The position numbers and the translations under genes are program-made. Below, in pieces: positions 43,101 through 51,617 of a DNA stretch of 64,000 nucleotides. Under the pieces are notes generated by a model. It was not told the origin of the DNA and did no database searches. It saw only the letters and a program-made list of their open reading frames with translations. The stretch comes from Komagataeibacter saccharivorans (GTDB lineage Bacteria; Pseudomonadota; Alphaproteobacteria; Acetobacterales; Acetobacteraceae): positions 1 to 64,000 of the forward strand of contig NZ_NKTY01000008.1 in NCBI RefSeq assembly GCF_003207825.1, in the 5' to 3' direction. Each line of letters begins with the position of its first letter. Positions within the stretch are counted from its first letter, which is position 1.

Positions 43101-46100
43101 GATGTCCAGATGGCGCAACTGCACCTGCGCCTGTGTCCAGGCAAGGGTGCGCACACGCTCGAATGCGGCATGGTCGCGGTGCGTGTCGATCAGGTCCAGC
43201 AGTGCTTCGCGCGATGGCGCGGCCATGGTCCAGAACGCGATGCGGCCCATGGTGCCCGGACGGATGGAAAGGGGAACGCGGATGGAAAAGATCGGGTCCA
43301 GCACGTTGCCCGTATGACCGGACAGCGCCCCGTCACCCATCACGGCCACGGGCCGGTGCACCGTGCGCTCGCGGCCAAGGAAACAGGCGCGGTCGGTTTC
43401 CACCTCTATGGCAGTACTGCATACCACCAGATGGGCGACCCATATTTCCGCCTCGTCCGGTGTGCGGCGGCGGCGGGTGGCGATCAGGGCGCGCGCGGCA
43501 TGCAGGTATTCGGTATGGACGAAAAGCTTGGTAAAGGCCGGATGGGCCAGATCGCCAGCCTGCGCCAGCAGCGCCAGTTCCATATAGGATGTCACATCGA
43601 TATCCAGCGGATCGCTGCCCGCGTTGAACAGGGAAAGCTGGCGGACTTCGGCATCGTTCTCGGCCGAGACAAGGACTTCCAGCCGCGTCGTAAGCGTCCC
43701 GTCACGACGGGCGAATTCGGCGCGGTCTTCATGGAAGGCCACGGCATATTCTTCGGGCGACGGGCCACAGGGCTGCACGCCCGCCGACCAGACCTGTCCC
43801 GTCCTGCGGTTTTTCAGGTACAGGTACGAACCGTAATCATCGCATGTCGTATCTTCGCGCCAGCGCGTGATGGCCTGACCGTTCCAGCGGCTGTAACCCG
43901 ATCCCGCCGCCGTCAGCATGACCGTATAGCGGCCATTGGACAGCAGATGGGTGACAGGCTGGGGCGTATCGGCGCGTTCCAGATACCGCCCCGCCGGGGT
44001 GGAGACGGCGTGGACGGTGGGATGCGTATCCTCCTCGAACGGTAGCGGGCGGGCGACCGCGCCGGTACGGGGCGCGCGTTCCTGCAGCAGCAGTTCGGCG
44101 GACGCCACGACCGGGTCGGAATGAAAGCGCGTGCGCATGACGCCATTCATGATGGCGTCCGCCACCGCAAGGATGGACATGCCCTGATGATGCGCCATAT
44201 ACGCGCGCACGATTGCCACCCTGCCCTGATCGGGAACACGATCGGGGGTGAAGTCGAGTGATTCGTAAAATCCGTACTGCCCCAGCGCCCCGGTCTTTTC
44301 CAGCACGTACAGATTGGCCACCGCCTTCTGCGGGTCAACCATGGCCGCCAGCATGGTGGCGTATGGGGCCACCACCCGGTCCAGCCCCAGCCCGCGCTTG
44401 AACCCCAGCCCCGGCACGCCGAAATTGGAATACTGGTACGTATAGTCCAGATCCCGCACGTTATAGGCGGATTCCGAAACCCCCCACGGAATGTCATGCG
44501 TCTGGCCATAGGCGATCTGGCGCTGCACGATCAGGCCGTTGGTCTGTTCCAGCAGGCTGCCCACCGGCGCGCGCATGACGAGCGAGGGCATGAGGTATTC
44601 GAACATCGACCCCGACCACGAAACCAGCGCCGCGCCATTGCGCACCGGCGTAATCGAACGGCCCAGCCGGAACCAGTCATGCGCGGGCATGTCGCCCTTG
44701 GCGATGGCGAAGAACACCGCCAGACGCGCTTCGGACGCCAGCAGGTCATAACAGTTGGTGTCCTGCGTATCCTCGGCCACCAGATATCCGATGGACAGCA
44801 GCTTGCGCGACGGATTGCACAGGAAATGGAAATCCATCTCCTGCGCCATGGTCCGGGCCTTCTGCGCGATGGTTTCCAGCCTGCTGGCCAGCGTGGCATG
44901 CAGGTCCGTATCAAGGTCGCGCATATGGCTTTCCAGCGCGCGCAGCGGGGCCGTGACCCAGAATACGCGGTCGGTAATACGGTCGGTGCCCCCGGCGGCC
45001 ACGTCGGGGTGCATGCGCGCCACATGTTCCGCAGCCCCCGCGGCATGACGGTGCAGGACCGCCAGTTCGGCGGTTGATTTGCCGGGGGTGGACAGGACCG
45101 CGTTTTTCAGTCCTGTCAGCAGGCGCAGCAACTGCCGCTCCGCCGCCGTGTGGCTCTGCCGGACGCCACGATCGAATGTCAGGTCGGCAATGGCGATGTT
45201 CAGCGCATCGGCAATCCCTTCACGCCATGTATCGGTTTCAGGCCCCGCATGCTGCCAGCCCTGACACGCACTGGCCAGCGCGATCAGGTGGCCCGCCATG
45301 TTGCCGCTGTCCACGCTGGAAACATAGATCGGTTCCAGCGGGCGCAGATCGTCGGTTGCATACCAGTTATAGAAATGCCCCCGGTAGCGCGGCATGGTTT
45401 CCAGCGTGCTGAACGTCGCTTCCAGCCGGCTGACGGTATCGGCCAGACCGGTCCAGCCAAAATCATGCGCGCTGGCGGTACACAGCAGGTAAAGGCCGAT
45501 ATTGGTGGGGGAAGTACGGCGGGCCAGAACGGGGGATGGATCTTCCTGAAAATTATCCGGCGGCAGCATATGGTCCGCCGGGGTGGTGAAGGTTTCAAAA
45601 AAGCGCCACGTCCGCCGCGCGGTCATGCGCAGGGTGCGGATATCGGTGCGGGACGGACGCGAGCGGGCCGCGATGACATGCGTGCGGCTGGCCCACATGG
45701 CCACGGCGGGCGAAAAACTCCACAAAACCGCCACCGGCACCGCCAGAAACAGGCTCCACGGCGCCCATATGGCCACACACAGCGTAATCCCCCCCGCCAG
45801 CAGGGGGGCGACGGACATGCGGCCATAATAACCCGCCAGACCCGACCGCAGCAGCCCCGCGATCTGGGCTGCGGGCACCCATTGCAGCATATGGCGGCGC
45901 GTAATGAACACACGCACCAGCGTACGCGAAATCGCATCCCCCATAAGACAGGCCTGATGGGCCAGAAAGGTGACGTTCAGGAACGTCATTACGGCGGACT
46001 CAGCACTTTTTGCGCCAATAACGCTAAGATAGCCGCGCAGCGTAATCCATTCCCGCCGCGGGATGATGTCCGGCAGGACCGGCAGGAACGCAGGCAGGGC

Positions 46101-48710
46101 CATGCCCAGCAGCACGAACGCCGTCCACACCACCGCCGCGTGCAGCGGCAGGAACCACCCCGCGACAAGGGCCACCAGCGCCAGTGGCGTAACCAGCGTG
46201 CGGCGCAGGTTATCGAGCATCTTCCATAACGCGATGCCCGAAAACCGGTCGCGCACCGGCGCGTTGCGCCGCGCGATGCCGGACATGATCCATGGCAGCA
46301 ACTGCCAGTCACCGCGTGTCCAGCGGTGCATCCGCTGGGCCGCGACAAGGTAGTCGGTGGGGAAATCCTCCACCACCTCCACATCCGTCGCAAGTCCGGC
46401 GCGGGCGAATATGCCTTCAAACAGATCATGGCTCAGCAGGGTGGATTCCGGCACACGCCCGGCAAGGGCCGCCTCGAACGCATCAATGTCGTATATGCCC
46501 TTGCCCGCGTACGACCCTTCGCCAAACATGTCCTGATACAGGTCGGACACGGCGGCGGAATAGGCGTCAATGCCGCTGGCGCTGGCGAATATGCGCTGGA
46601 ACAGGGTGCTGTGATGCCCCACCGGCAGGGACGGCGTGACGCGTGGTTGCAAGATGGCGTAGCCTTCACGCACACGGCCCGCCACGGGGTCGAAGGCGGG
46701 GGCGTTGAGCGGGTGGGCCATCTTGCCGATCAGGCGGCACACCGTTTCCAGCGGCAGGCGGGTATCGGCATCCAGCGTGATGATATACCGGACATTGGCG
46801 GGCAGCGGGGCGGCAGGCGCAAGGTAGGTGGTATCCGTCGCGCCGCGCAGCAGGCGGTTGAGTTCATGCAGCTTGCCGCGTTTACGCTCCCAGCCCATCC
46901 AGACCTGTTCACTCTCGCTCCATGTCCGCCTGCGGTGCAGCACGTAAAAACGCATCCCGCCGGGTGCGGGCCCATATTTGCGATTAAGGCCGGCCACCCT
47001 GTCCAGCGCCAGATCCAGCAGGCGCTGGTCATCGGGGGCATCGGGACTGTGGAAATCGGTCCAGTCGGTCAGGAGGGCGAAGTGAACGGAGTCATCGCGC
47101 GTGGCGAGGTAATGGACCTCAAGCCGCGCCAGCAGGGCGGTGAGCGTTTCTTCCGTGGTCATAAGGGCGGGCACGACGACCATGCTGCGCAGGGTGGCGG
47201 GAACACCATCACGGAATTCCAGCCCCGGCAGGGCGGTGGCGTGGATTGCTTCCAGCGCCAGCCGGTTTACACAGGCCACCGCAGCTTCCGAAACCGGCAC
47301 GAAGGCGAGCACCGCCAGCAGCCACGTCATGCCGCTTGCACCATCCGATGTCAGCCACAGGGGCACGGCAAGGAAAAGCAGCGTCAGCAGGGTCACGACA
47401 ATGCTGTAGGCCGCGATGCCACGCGCGCAGAACAGCCGCACCATCTGGCTTGACAGGGGCGGACGGAAGCCAATTGCCGCTTCCAGTTCCCTGCGCCCCG
47501 CCATAAGCAGAAGGTAATAGCCGGGATCGGCCCGGCGCGGGTCATGACCGTCCATGGCTGCCGCCCGGCGGGCCATGCTGACGGACAGTTCGGCTATCGC
47601 CATCTCGCTATGGTCACTGCCACGGGCCAGATCCTCGATGGCCTTGCGGTACAGATCACGGCTGGCGAAATCAGCCTGGGTGAAGCTGGGGTAGCTGTCA
47701 AAGATCCTGTTGACCAGGCAGACATGGTCGAAGGCTTCGGTCCAGTCGAAACCTGCGATCAGGCGCAGGCTGGTGATGATGTTGCGGATGGTGGCGTTGA
47801 AGGTGCCCTGTTCCTGCAGGTCGTCGCGCACGGCGTCTTCAATGCTGGTGCCCCTGTCCGCCAGCCGCTGTCCAAGCCAGACAAGGGCGGGGTCCTTTTC
47901 GGGGTCCAGCCCGCGCGAACGATGGGCAAGCTGGGCGATGAAGGCACCGTTCAGCACGCCGGGGTCAACCGTGGCGAGGAAGGCGGCCATCGCCGATGGC
48001 GTATCCTTGCGATAGCCATCCAGACTGTCGGCCAGCATGTCGGCTTCGCGCCTGCTGGCGTTGTTGGCCATGATCGCGCTGACCACGCGGCGCAGGTTTT
48101 CAATCAGCACGATCCGCAGCGTGATCGGCACCGCCCAGAGTTCACCAATCGTCAGTGGCGTCACGTCCTGATACGCCAGCAGGTAGTTGTACAGGGTTTC
48201 GGGCTGGATATTGCTGTCCGTATGGGCCACCAGCGCCCATGTCACGCCAAACACACGGGGCAGTCCGGCAAAGGGACCGCTGGCCAGCTTGGGCAGGCGG
48301 GCATAATAGCGCGGCGGCAGGTCCAGTGCGATTTCACGGATCTGCATGTCAACCAGCGCGTAGTTATCCGCCAGCCATTGTGCGGCGGGCGTCAACTGCT
48401 TGCCCGCCTGCAGGGCTTCGGCAATCCTTTCATCCGCGGCCCGCAGGAATGCACCATTGTCCGCAAGGCGGCGGGCCAGTGAATGACCCTGCCCCCGCAT
48501 ATGGGTGCGGGGCGTTATGGTCTGCGCGGCGGCAAGGCTTCTGGCATGGGCTTCCAGCCGTTCCATGCCGAAAATTTCGCTTTTGACCGGCGCGAAATCA
48601 TCCTGCCACGTAAGCTGGGTAGGCTGACCAGACAGGCGTTCGAGCCACGAGCGGGGCATGGCCCGGAACGCGCGATCGGCCTGATGGGGTAACGCGGGAT
48701 TTCCGTCCAT
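40146..48710 (-). CDS. ndvB: cyclic beta-1,2-glucan synthase
   Basis: A giant inner-membrane enzyme of 2854 residues, the usual size for NdvB/ChvB (about 2800-2870). Order: an N-terminal region of about 420 residues, two helices near 430-490, a GT84 glycosyltransferase domain with the DADTRLP motif near residue 643, further helices near 840-885 and 985-1005, a glycoamylase-like cyclisation part, then repeated GH94 glycan-phosphorylase-type domains with GDWNDGMN near residue 2531 that control chain length. It makes periplasmic cyclic glucan used for osmotic adaptation and host or surface interaction. GGAGCAGAGC precedes the ATG. A small frame (48759-48989) lies directly upstream on the same strand. 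No ndvA-like exporter is seen nearby. Confidence 0.95.
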   Translation of the reverse strand: MDGNPALPHQADRAFRAMPRSWLERLSGQPTQLTWQDDFAPVKSEIFGMERLEAHARSLAAAQTITPRTHMRGQGHSLARRLADNGAFLRAADERIAEALQAGKQLTPAAQWLADNYALVDMQIREIALDLPPRYYARLPKLASGPFAGLPRVFGVTWALVAHTDSNIQPETLYNYLLAYQDVTPLTIGELWAVPITLRIVLIENLRRVVSAIMANNASRREADMLADSLDGYRKDTPSAMAAFLATVDPGVLNGAFIAQLAHRSRGLDPEKDPALVWLGQRLADRGTSIEDAVRDDLQEQGTFNATIRNIITSLRLIAGFDWTEAFDHVCLVNRIFDSYPSFTQADFASRDLYRKAIEDLARGSDHSEMAIAELSVSMARRAAAMDGHDPRRADPGYYLLLMAGRRELEAAIGFRPPLSSQMVRLFCARGIAAYSIVVTLLTLLFLAVPLWLTSDGASGMTWLLAVLAFVPVSEAAVACVNRLALEAIHATALPGLEFRDGVPATLRSMVVVPALMTTEETLTALLARLEVHYLATRDDSVHFALLTDWTDFHSPDAPDDQRLLDLALDRVAGLNRKYGPAPGGMRFYVLHRRRTWSESEQVWMGWERKRGKLHELNRLLRGATDTTYLAPAAPLPANVRYIITLDADTRLPLETVCRLIGKMAHPLNAPAFDPVAGRVREGYAILQPRVTPSLPVGHHSTLFQRIFASASGIDAYSAAVSDLYQDMFGEGSYAGKGIYDIDAFEAALAGRVPESTLLSHDLFEGIFARAGLATDVEVVEDFPTDYLVAAQRMHRWTRGDWQLLPWIMSGIARRNAPVRDRFSGIALWKMLDNLRRTLVTPLALVALVAGWFLPLHAAVVWTAFVLLGMALPAFLPVLPDIIPRREWITLRGYLSVIGAKSAESAVMTFLNVTFLAHQACLMGDAISRTLVRVFITRRHMLQWVPAAQIAGLLRSGLAGYYGRMSVAPLLAGGITLCVAIWAPWSLFLAVPVAVLWSFSPAVAMWASRTHVIAARSRPSRTDIRTLRMTARRTWRFFETFTTPADHMLPPDNFQEDPSPVLARRTSPTNIGLYLLCTASAHDFGWTGLADTVSRLEATFSTLETMPRYRGHFYNWYATDDLRPLEPIYVSSVDSGNMAGHLIALASACQGWQHAGPETDTWREGIADALNIAIADLTFDRGVRQSHTAAERQLLRLLTGLKNAVLSTPGKSTAELAVLHRHAAGAAEHVARMHPDVAAGGTDRITDRVFWVTAPLRALESHMRDLDTDLHATLASRLETIAQKARTMAQEMDFHFLCNPSRKLLSIGYLVAEDTQDTNCYDLLASEARLAVFFAIAKGDMPAHDWFRLGRSITPVRNGAALVSWSGSMFEYLMPSLVMRAPVGSLLEQTNGLIVQRQIAYGQTHDIPWGVSESAYNVRDLDYTYQYSNFGVPGLGFKRGLGLDRVVAPYATMLAAMVDPQKAVANLYVLEKTGALGQYGFYESLDFTPDRVPDQGRVAIVRAYMAHHQGMSILAVADAIMNGVMRTRFHSDPVVASAELLLQERAPRTGAVARPLPFEEDTHPTVHAVSTPAGRYLERADTPQPVTHLLSNGRYTVMLTAAGSGYSRWNGQAITRWREDTTCDDYGSYLYLKNRRTGQVWSAGVQPCGPSPEEYAVAFHEDRAEFARRDGTLTTRLEVLVSAENDAEVRQLSLFNAGSDPLDIDVTSYMELALLAQAGDLAHPAFTKLFVHTEYLHAARALIATRRRRTPDEAEIWVAHLVVCSTAIEVETDRACFLGRERTVHRPVAVMGDGALSGHTGNVLDPIFSIRVPLSIRPGTMGRIAFWTMAAPSREALLDLIDTHRDHAAFERVRTLAWTQAQVQLRHLDITPATADLFQRLAGHILFAGPALRASPPAIAKGAGAQPLLWEQGISGDLPILVLRIREASNTAIVRLLLLAHEYFRLKQVAVDFVVLNEHPSSYLQELQAALDQLVHSVTQSGGNAGAVRVLRADLLTPAMRDLILSVARVVLVADRGLAEQLDYARVPAKRTFLPTLAPTPSPASAFAAPPVPELEFFNGHGGFARNGQEYVIVLAPGQTTPAPWINVITNDTFGFQVSGEGSGYTWSGSSREHQITPWSNDPVSNHAGEIFYIRDESTGMLWCPAAATRRDRAATYVTTHGRGYTRQERIAHGVASTLLQYVPVADPVKITRIQLRNLSDHSRTLSITAYVEWVLGRARSTSAAFVSTELDEETGTLFARNPWSADYGNRVAFADIGGYLTASSGDRTAFVGRNGTVEHPAAFAHADGVQGRTGAGLDPCGVVQTVVILPPGGKAEIVFLLGEGADINQARDLVARYRTVDLDGVLRDVRQHWDRITQSVQVRTPDRSMDIMLNGWLLYQTLASRVQARAGFYQASGAYGFRDQLQDGMALVLSRPDLVRAHLLRAASRQFVEGDVQHWWLPQTGAGVRTHISDDRAWLAYTVAHYVATSGDTGVLDESLPFLVAPPLPITEHDRFTVPTISDESGSLFEHCARALDHSLVVGAHGLPLMGTGDWNDGMNRVGEHGKGESVWLGWFLHATLNAFIPLARARGDLVRARAWEDHARSLAVALEKTWDGDWYLRAYFDDGTPLGSHISAECQIDAISQSWAVLSGVASPERAEHAMGSVLSRLVRQHEGLILVLAPPFDTTGPDPGYIRGYPPGIRENGGQYTHAALWTVMAVAALGDGDRAQSLFHTLTPINHALNTTEAARYRLEPYVIAADVYSQPPHVGRGGWSWYTGSAGWMQRVGIETILGIRVHGTQLRVDPCIPHDWPRFEVTLRWRSAVYNITVLNPAHLCRGIGTVSVDGVSIPATGSIDMLDDGNTHAVEVSMG

Positions 48711-48758
48711 GCTCTGCTCCAGTTATATCCGTGGCGGAACACCCACACCCGCGTTCCC

Positions 48759-48989
48759 CTATCTGCGAAACAGGCTCATCCGTGGCTGGGACGCATGGTG
48801 GGCACGCTGGCGCAACAGGGGTGGCACCGCATGGTCGCCTTCCCGCGTCATGGATTGTGTTGTGTATTCATCCGGCCCATCACCATCAGGCGGGAATTTT
48901 CCTGCCCTCCCCGCCACGGGGCGCGCAGCAGCGACGGCGCGGGAAGGCGCGTACTGGCCAGACGTGGCCGGTTTGAAGGATGTATCCAT
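48759..48989 (-). CDS. possible small protein upstream of the glucan synthase
   Basis: A 76-codon frame whose ATG at 48989 follows AGGAGAGTGGAGG, a very good ribosome-binding stretch. It ends 48 bases before the ndvB start on the same strand. The product is basic and rich in Pro, Arg and Ala, with no hydrophobic segment and no family that I recognise. The upstream signals and placement speak for translation, perhaps as a leader of ndvB. The low complexity speaks for caution. Confidence 0.4.
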   Translation of the reverse strand: MDTSFKPATSGQYAPSRAVAAARPVAGRAGKFPPDGDGPDEYTTQSMTREGDHAVPPLLRQRAHHASQPRMSLFRR

Positions 48990-49431
48990 CCTCCACTCTC
49001 CTCTATCCGGGATATGGAAATAATGCGAAGGGCCTGACTGGATCGGTCGCCGGCAGGGCCGGGGGCAGGATACAGTCGCCCATAGTGTAACGCCGGTATC
49101 GAGACTGCGTTCCCTGAATATCTTTTGTCCGTGCCATCTGCCGGGCCAGCACGGCGGGGGCGGGCGATCTGGTTTTTCCGCCTGCCTGCGGGGCAAAAAA
49201 GCGCGGTCCGCTCCGTCACGGGGCCGGTCACTGATTGTTAACGCCTGCGCTCCTATCCTGAAATTCATGACCCTGCACCGGACCGCCTGATCGGGCGGGC
49301 AGGCCGCAGGCCAGCCATGCGACCGGCAACATCTTCCGGCCGGGGGCGTTTGGTTGCCGAAGACGGGGGCGCACGCAGTAGCCCCATAACGGCCCGCGCC
49401 GCCCCTTGTGCCACCTGCTGAAGGAAAATCC
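48990..49431. other. divergent upstream region (ndvB and YghA-like SDR)
   Basis: About 440 bases between divergent genes. No clear gene or inverted repeat was found. Promoters for both sides must lie here, but I cannot name boxes with confidence. Confidence 0.4.
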
Positions 49432-50292
49432 ATGACCCAGAGCATTCCCCCCCAGAGCCAGGACCACCAGCCCGGCGTCGAACGCCTGCTCAAGCCCAGG
49501 GCTGAACATATCCGCCCCGATTATCGCGGCAGCGACAAGCTGAAGGGACGCCGCGCGCTGATTACCGGCGGTGACAGCGGCATAGGCCGCGCCGTCGCCC
49601 TGCATTTCGCGCGGGAAGGGGCGGATGTCGCCATCCTTTATCTTGAGGAGGAAGAGGATGCGCGCGAGACCATCCGTCTGGCGGAAGCCGAAGGTGTCAG
49701 GGCCCTCGCCATCGAAGGCGATGTGGCCAACAGCATGGTCTGCAATGACGCGGTAGCCCATGTGGTCGAGGTCTTTGGCGGGCTTGATATCGTCGTGAAC
49801 AATGCGGGCGTGCAGTATGTCAGCACGGACCTGACCGATATTTCCGATGAGACATGGCAGCGTCACATGGACGTCAACATCAACGGCTATTTCTACATTA
49901 CCCGTGCCGCCCTGCCGCATCTGAACAGGGGCAGCGCAATCATCAATACATCGTCGATCAATGCTTTCGCGGGCAACAAGGCGCTGGTCGCCTATACCAC
50001 CACCAAGGCCGCCGAGATGGGCTTCACCCGCGCCCTTGCCCTCCAGCTTGCGGAAAAGGGCATCCGGGTCAACGCGGTCGCCCCTGGCCCGATCTGGACG
50101 CCGCTGCAGCCCGCAAGCTGGGGGCCGGTCGATCCGCAGGCAGTGGCCGACATGGGCAAGAGCACGCCCATGGGCCGCATCGGCCAGCCCAGCGAGATGG
50201 GTCCGGCCTATGTCTATCTGGCGGCGGAAGATTCATCTTACGTCACGGGGCAGACAGTGCATGTAAACGGGGGCATGATCATCAATGGCTGA
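49432..50292 (+). CDS. YghA-like SDR oxidoreductase
   Basis: A 286-residue short-chain dehydrogenase with a typical 40-residue N-terminal extension (QSQDHQPGVERLLKPRAEH, then YRGSDKLKGRRALITGGDSGIGRAVA), like E. coli YghA and Bacillus general-stress SDRs. NAG motif in IVVNNAGVQYV, catalytic Ser in NTSSINAF, Tyr and Lys in AYTTTKAAE, and a C-terminal VTGQTVHVNGG are seen. AAGGAAAATCC precedes the ATG. It shares eight bases with the sugar isomerase gene downstream, so the two are co-translated. The reaction is probably a reduction or oxidation of a sugar or aldehyde. Confidence 0.9.
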   Translation: MTQSIPPQSQDHQPGVERLLKPRAEHIRPDYRGSDKLKGRRALITGGDSGIGRAVALHFAREGADVAILYLEEEEDARETIRLAEAEGVRALAIEGDVANSMVCNDAVAHVVEVFGGLDIVVNNAGVQYVSTDLTDISDETWQRHMDVNINGYFYITRAALPHLNRGSAIINTSSINAFAGNKALVAYTTTKAAEMGFTRALALQLAEKGIRVNAVAPGPIWTPLQPASWGPVDPQAVADMGKSTPMGRIGQPSEMGPAYVYLAAEDSSYVTGQTVHVNGGMIING

Positions 50293-51553
50293 GGCGCTCC
50301 CCTCGCTCATGCTTCCTGCATCGAGCTGGCTTCGCGCGGCGGCCCATCGTCGCTGGCTTGATGCGCAGGGGCAGCGCCTGCTTGATTTTTCAAAACCTGC
50401 CCGCGTGCCCGACGGCTTTGCCCCGCTGGATGACGACGGGCGGCTTTCCGCCGATGCCGGGGCGGATGCGATCCTGACCGCGCGCGTGACCCATGTCTAC
50501 GCGGTGGCGGCAGGGCGCGGCCTGCCGGGATGTTTCCCGCTGGCCACCCACGGTGTTGCGGCCCTGCTGGGGCCATTGCGCGACGAAAGGCATGGCGGGT
50601 GGTTCACCGGGCCGCCCGCCGATGGCGTGCCACCCGATGGGGGCCGCAAGCAGTGTTACCTGCATGCCTTCGTAGCCCTTGCGGCATCATCGGCGGTGGT
50701 AGCAGGCGTGGATGGCGCACGCCCCCTGCTGGAGGAGGCGCTGGCGGTATGGGAACACCATTTCTGGAGCGAGGAAGAAGGCGTTTTTCGTGAAAGCTTC
50801 GCGGCCGACTGGTCGGATGAGGAAAATTACCGTGGCGCCAACGCGAACATGCACGCAGTGGAAACCTGCATGGCAGTGGCGGATGTGACTGGCAGGCCGG
50901 TCTGGCGACAGCGCGCGCTGAGGATTGTGGAGCGGATCATCCACGACCTTGCCCGGCGCAACAATTACGACGTGGCTGAACATTTTGATCGCAACTGGAC
51001 GCTGCTGAAGGATTTCAACCGCGACAAACCCACGGATGACCTGCGTCCCTTCGGCATGACGCCGGGGCATTTCGTGGAATGGTCACACCTGCTCCTGAAA
51101 CTGGAGGCCGCCCTCCTGCGCGAAAGCGGTCGCGCGCCTGCATGGCTTCTGGATGATGCGACCGGCCTGTTCCAGCGGGGCATGGCGGCAGGCTGGGCGC
51201 GCGATGGCCAGCCGGGCCTGCTGTATACCGTGGACTGGAACCTTGAACCGGTGGTGCATAACCGCCCCCACTGGTGTCAGGCGGAAGCCATGACATCCGC
51301 CGCTGCCCTGCTCAAGCGGACCGGCCACAGGGAATATGAACACTGGTACCGCACGATATGGGATTATATCGACCTGTACATGATCGACCGCAGGCGCGGT
51401 GGCTGGATTCAGGAACTGGACCGCGATAACCACCCGTCCGAAGTTGTCTATGCGGGCAAGGCGGATCTGTACCATGCCTGGCAGGCGACGCTTACGCCGC
51501 TCCTCCCGCTGGCACCGAGTTTCGCCACCGCCGTAGCCAGCCTGGACCAGTAA
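50285..51553 (+). CDS. AGE-family sugar isomerase/epimerase (YihS-like)
   Basis: A 422-residue enzyme of the N-acylglucosamine 2-epimerase superfamily with an (alpha/alpha)6 barrel. Family positions include THVYAVAAGRG and HGVAALLG early, YLHAFVALAASSAVVAG, NANMHAVETCMAVAD (with the conserved His), PGHFVEWSHLLLKLE and a C-terminal KADLYHAWQATLTPLLPL. This set is closest to mannose isomerase/YihS-type aldose-ketose isomerases. Length is normal. It overlaps the SDR gene by eight bases. The pair suggests a small sugar-conversion route (isomerase plus dehydrogenase). The sugar is not known. Confidence 0.88.
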   Translation: MAEALPSLMLPASSWLRAAAHRRWLDAQGQRLLDFSKPARVPDGFAPLDDDGRLSADAGADAILTARVTHVYAVAAGRGLPGCFPLATHGVAALLGPLRDERHGGWFTGPPADGVPPDGGRKQCYLHAFVALAASSAVVAGVDGARPLLEEALAVWEHHFWSEEEGVFRESFAADWSDEENYRGANANMHAVETCMAVADVTGRPVWRQRALRIVERIIHDLARRNNYDVAEHFDRNWTLLKDFNRDKPTDDLRPFGMTPGHFVEWSHLLLKLEAALLRESGRAPAWLLDDATGLFQRGMAAGWARDGQPGLLYTVDWNLEPVVHNRPHWCQAEAMTSAAALLKRTGHREYEHWYRTIWDYIDLYMIDRRRGGWIQELDRDNHPSEVVYAGKADLYHAWQATLTPLLPLAPSFATAVASLDQ

Positions 51554-51563
51554 GCCTGCGAAC

Positions 51564-51591
51564 ATGGCCGGTCTGCGCTGCATCCGGCCAT
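51564..51591. terminator. bidirectional terminator between isomerase and TonB receptor genes
   Basis: A perfect 8-bp inverted repeat (ATGGCCGG/CCGGCCAT) with a 12-base loop lies between two convergent genes and is followed on the plus strand by a pyrimidine- and T-rich stretch. Confidence 0.55.
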
Positions 51592-51617
51592 ATCCTCCTT
51601 TTCGCCATCAGGACGCT

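Noticed and set aside
41490-44045. Long open frame of 851 codons antisense to the cyclic glucan synthase gene
   Set aside because: GC-rich third codon positions of the real gene keep the opposite frame open. The product is full of His, Arg and Gln without any family motif, and the sense gene is certain.
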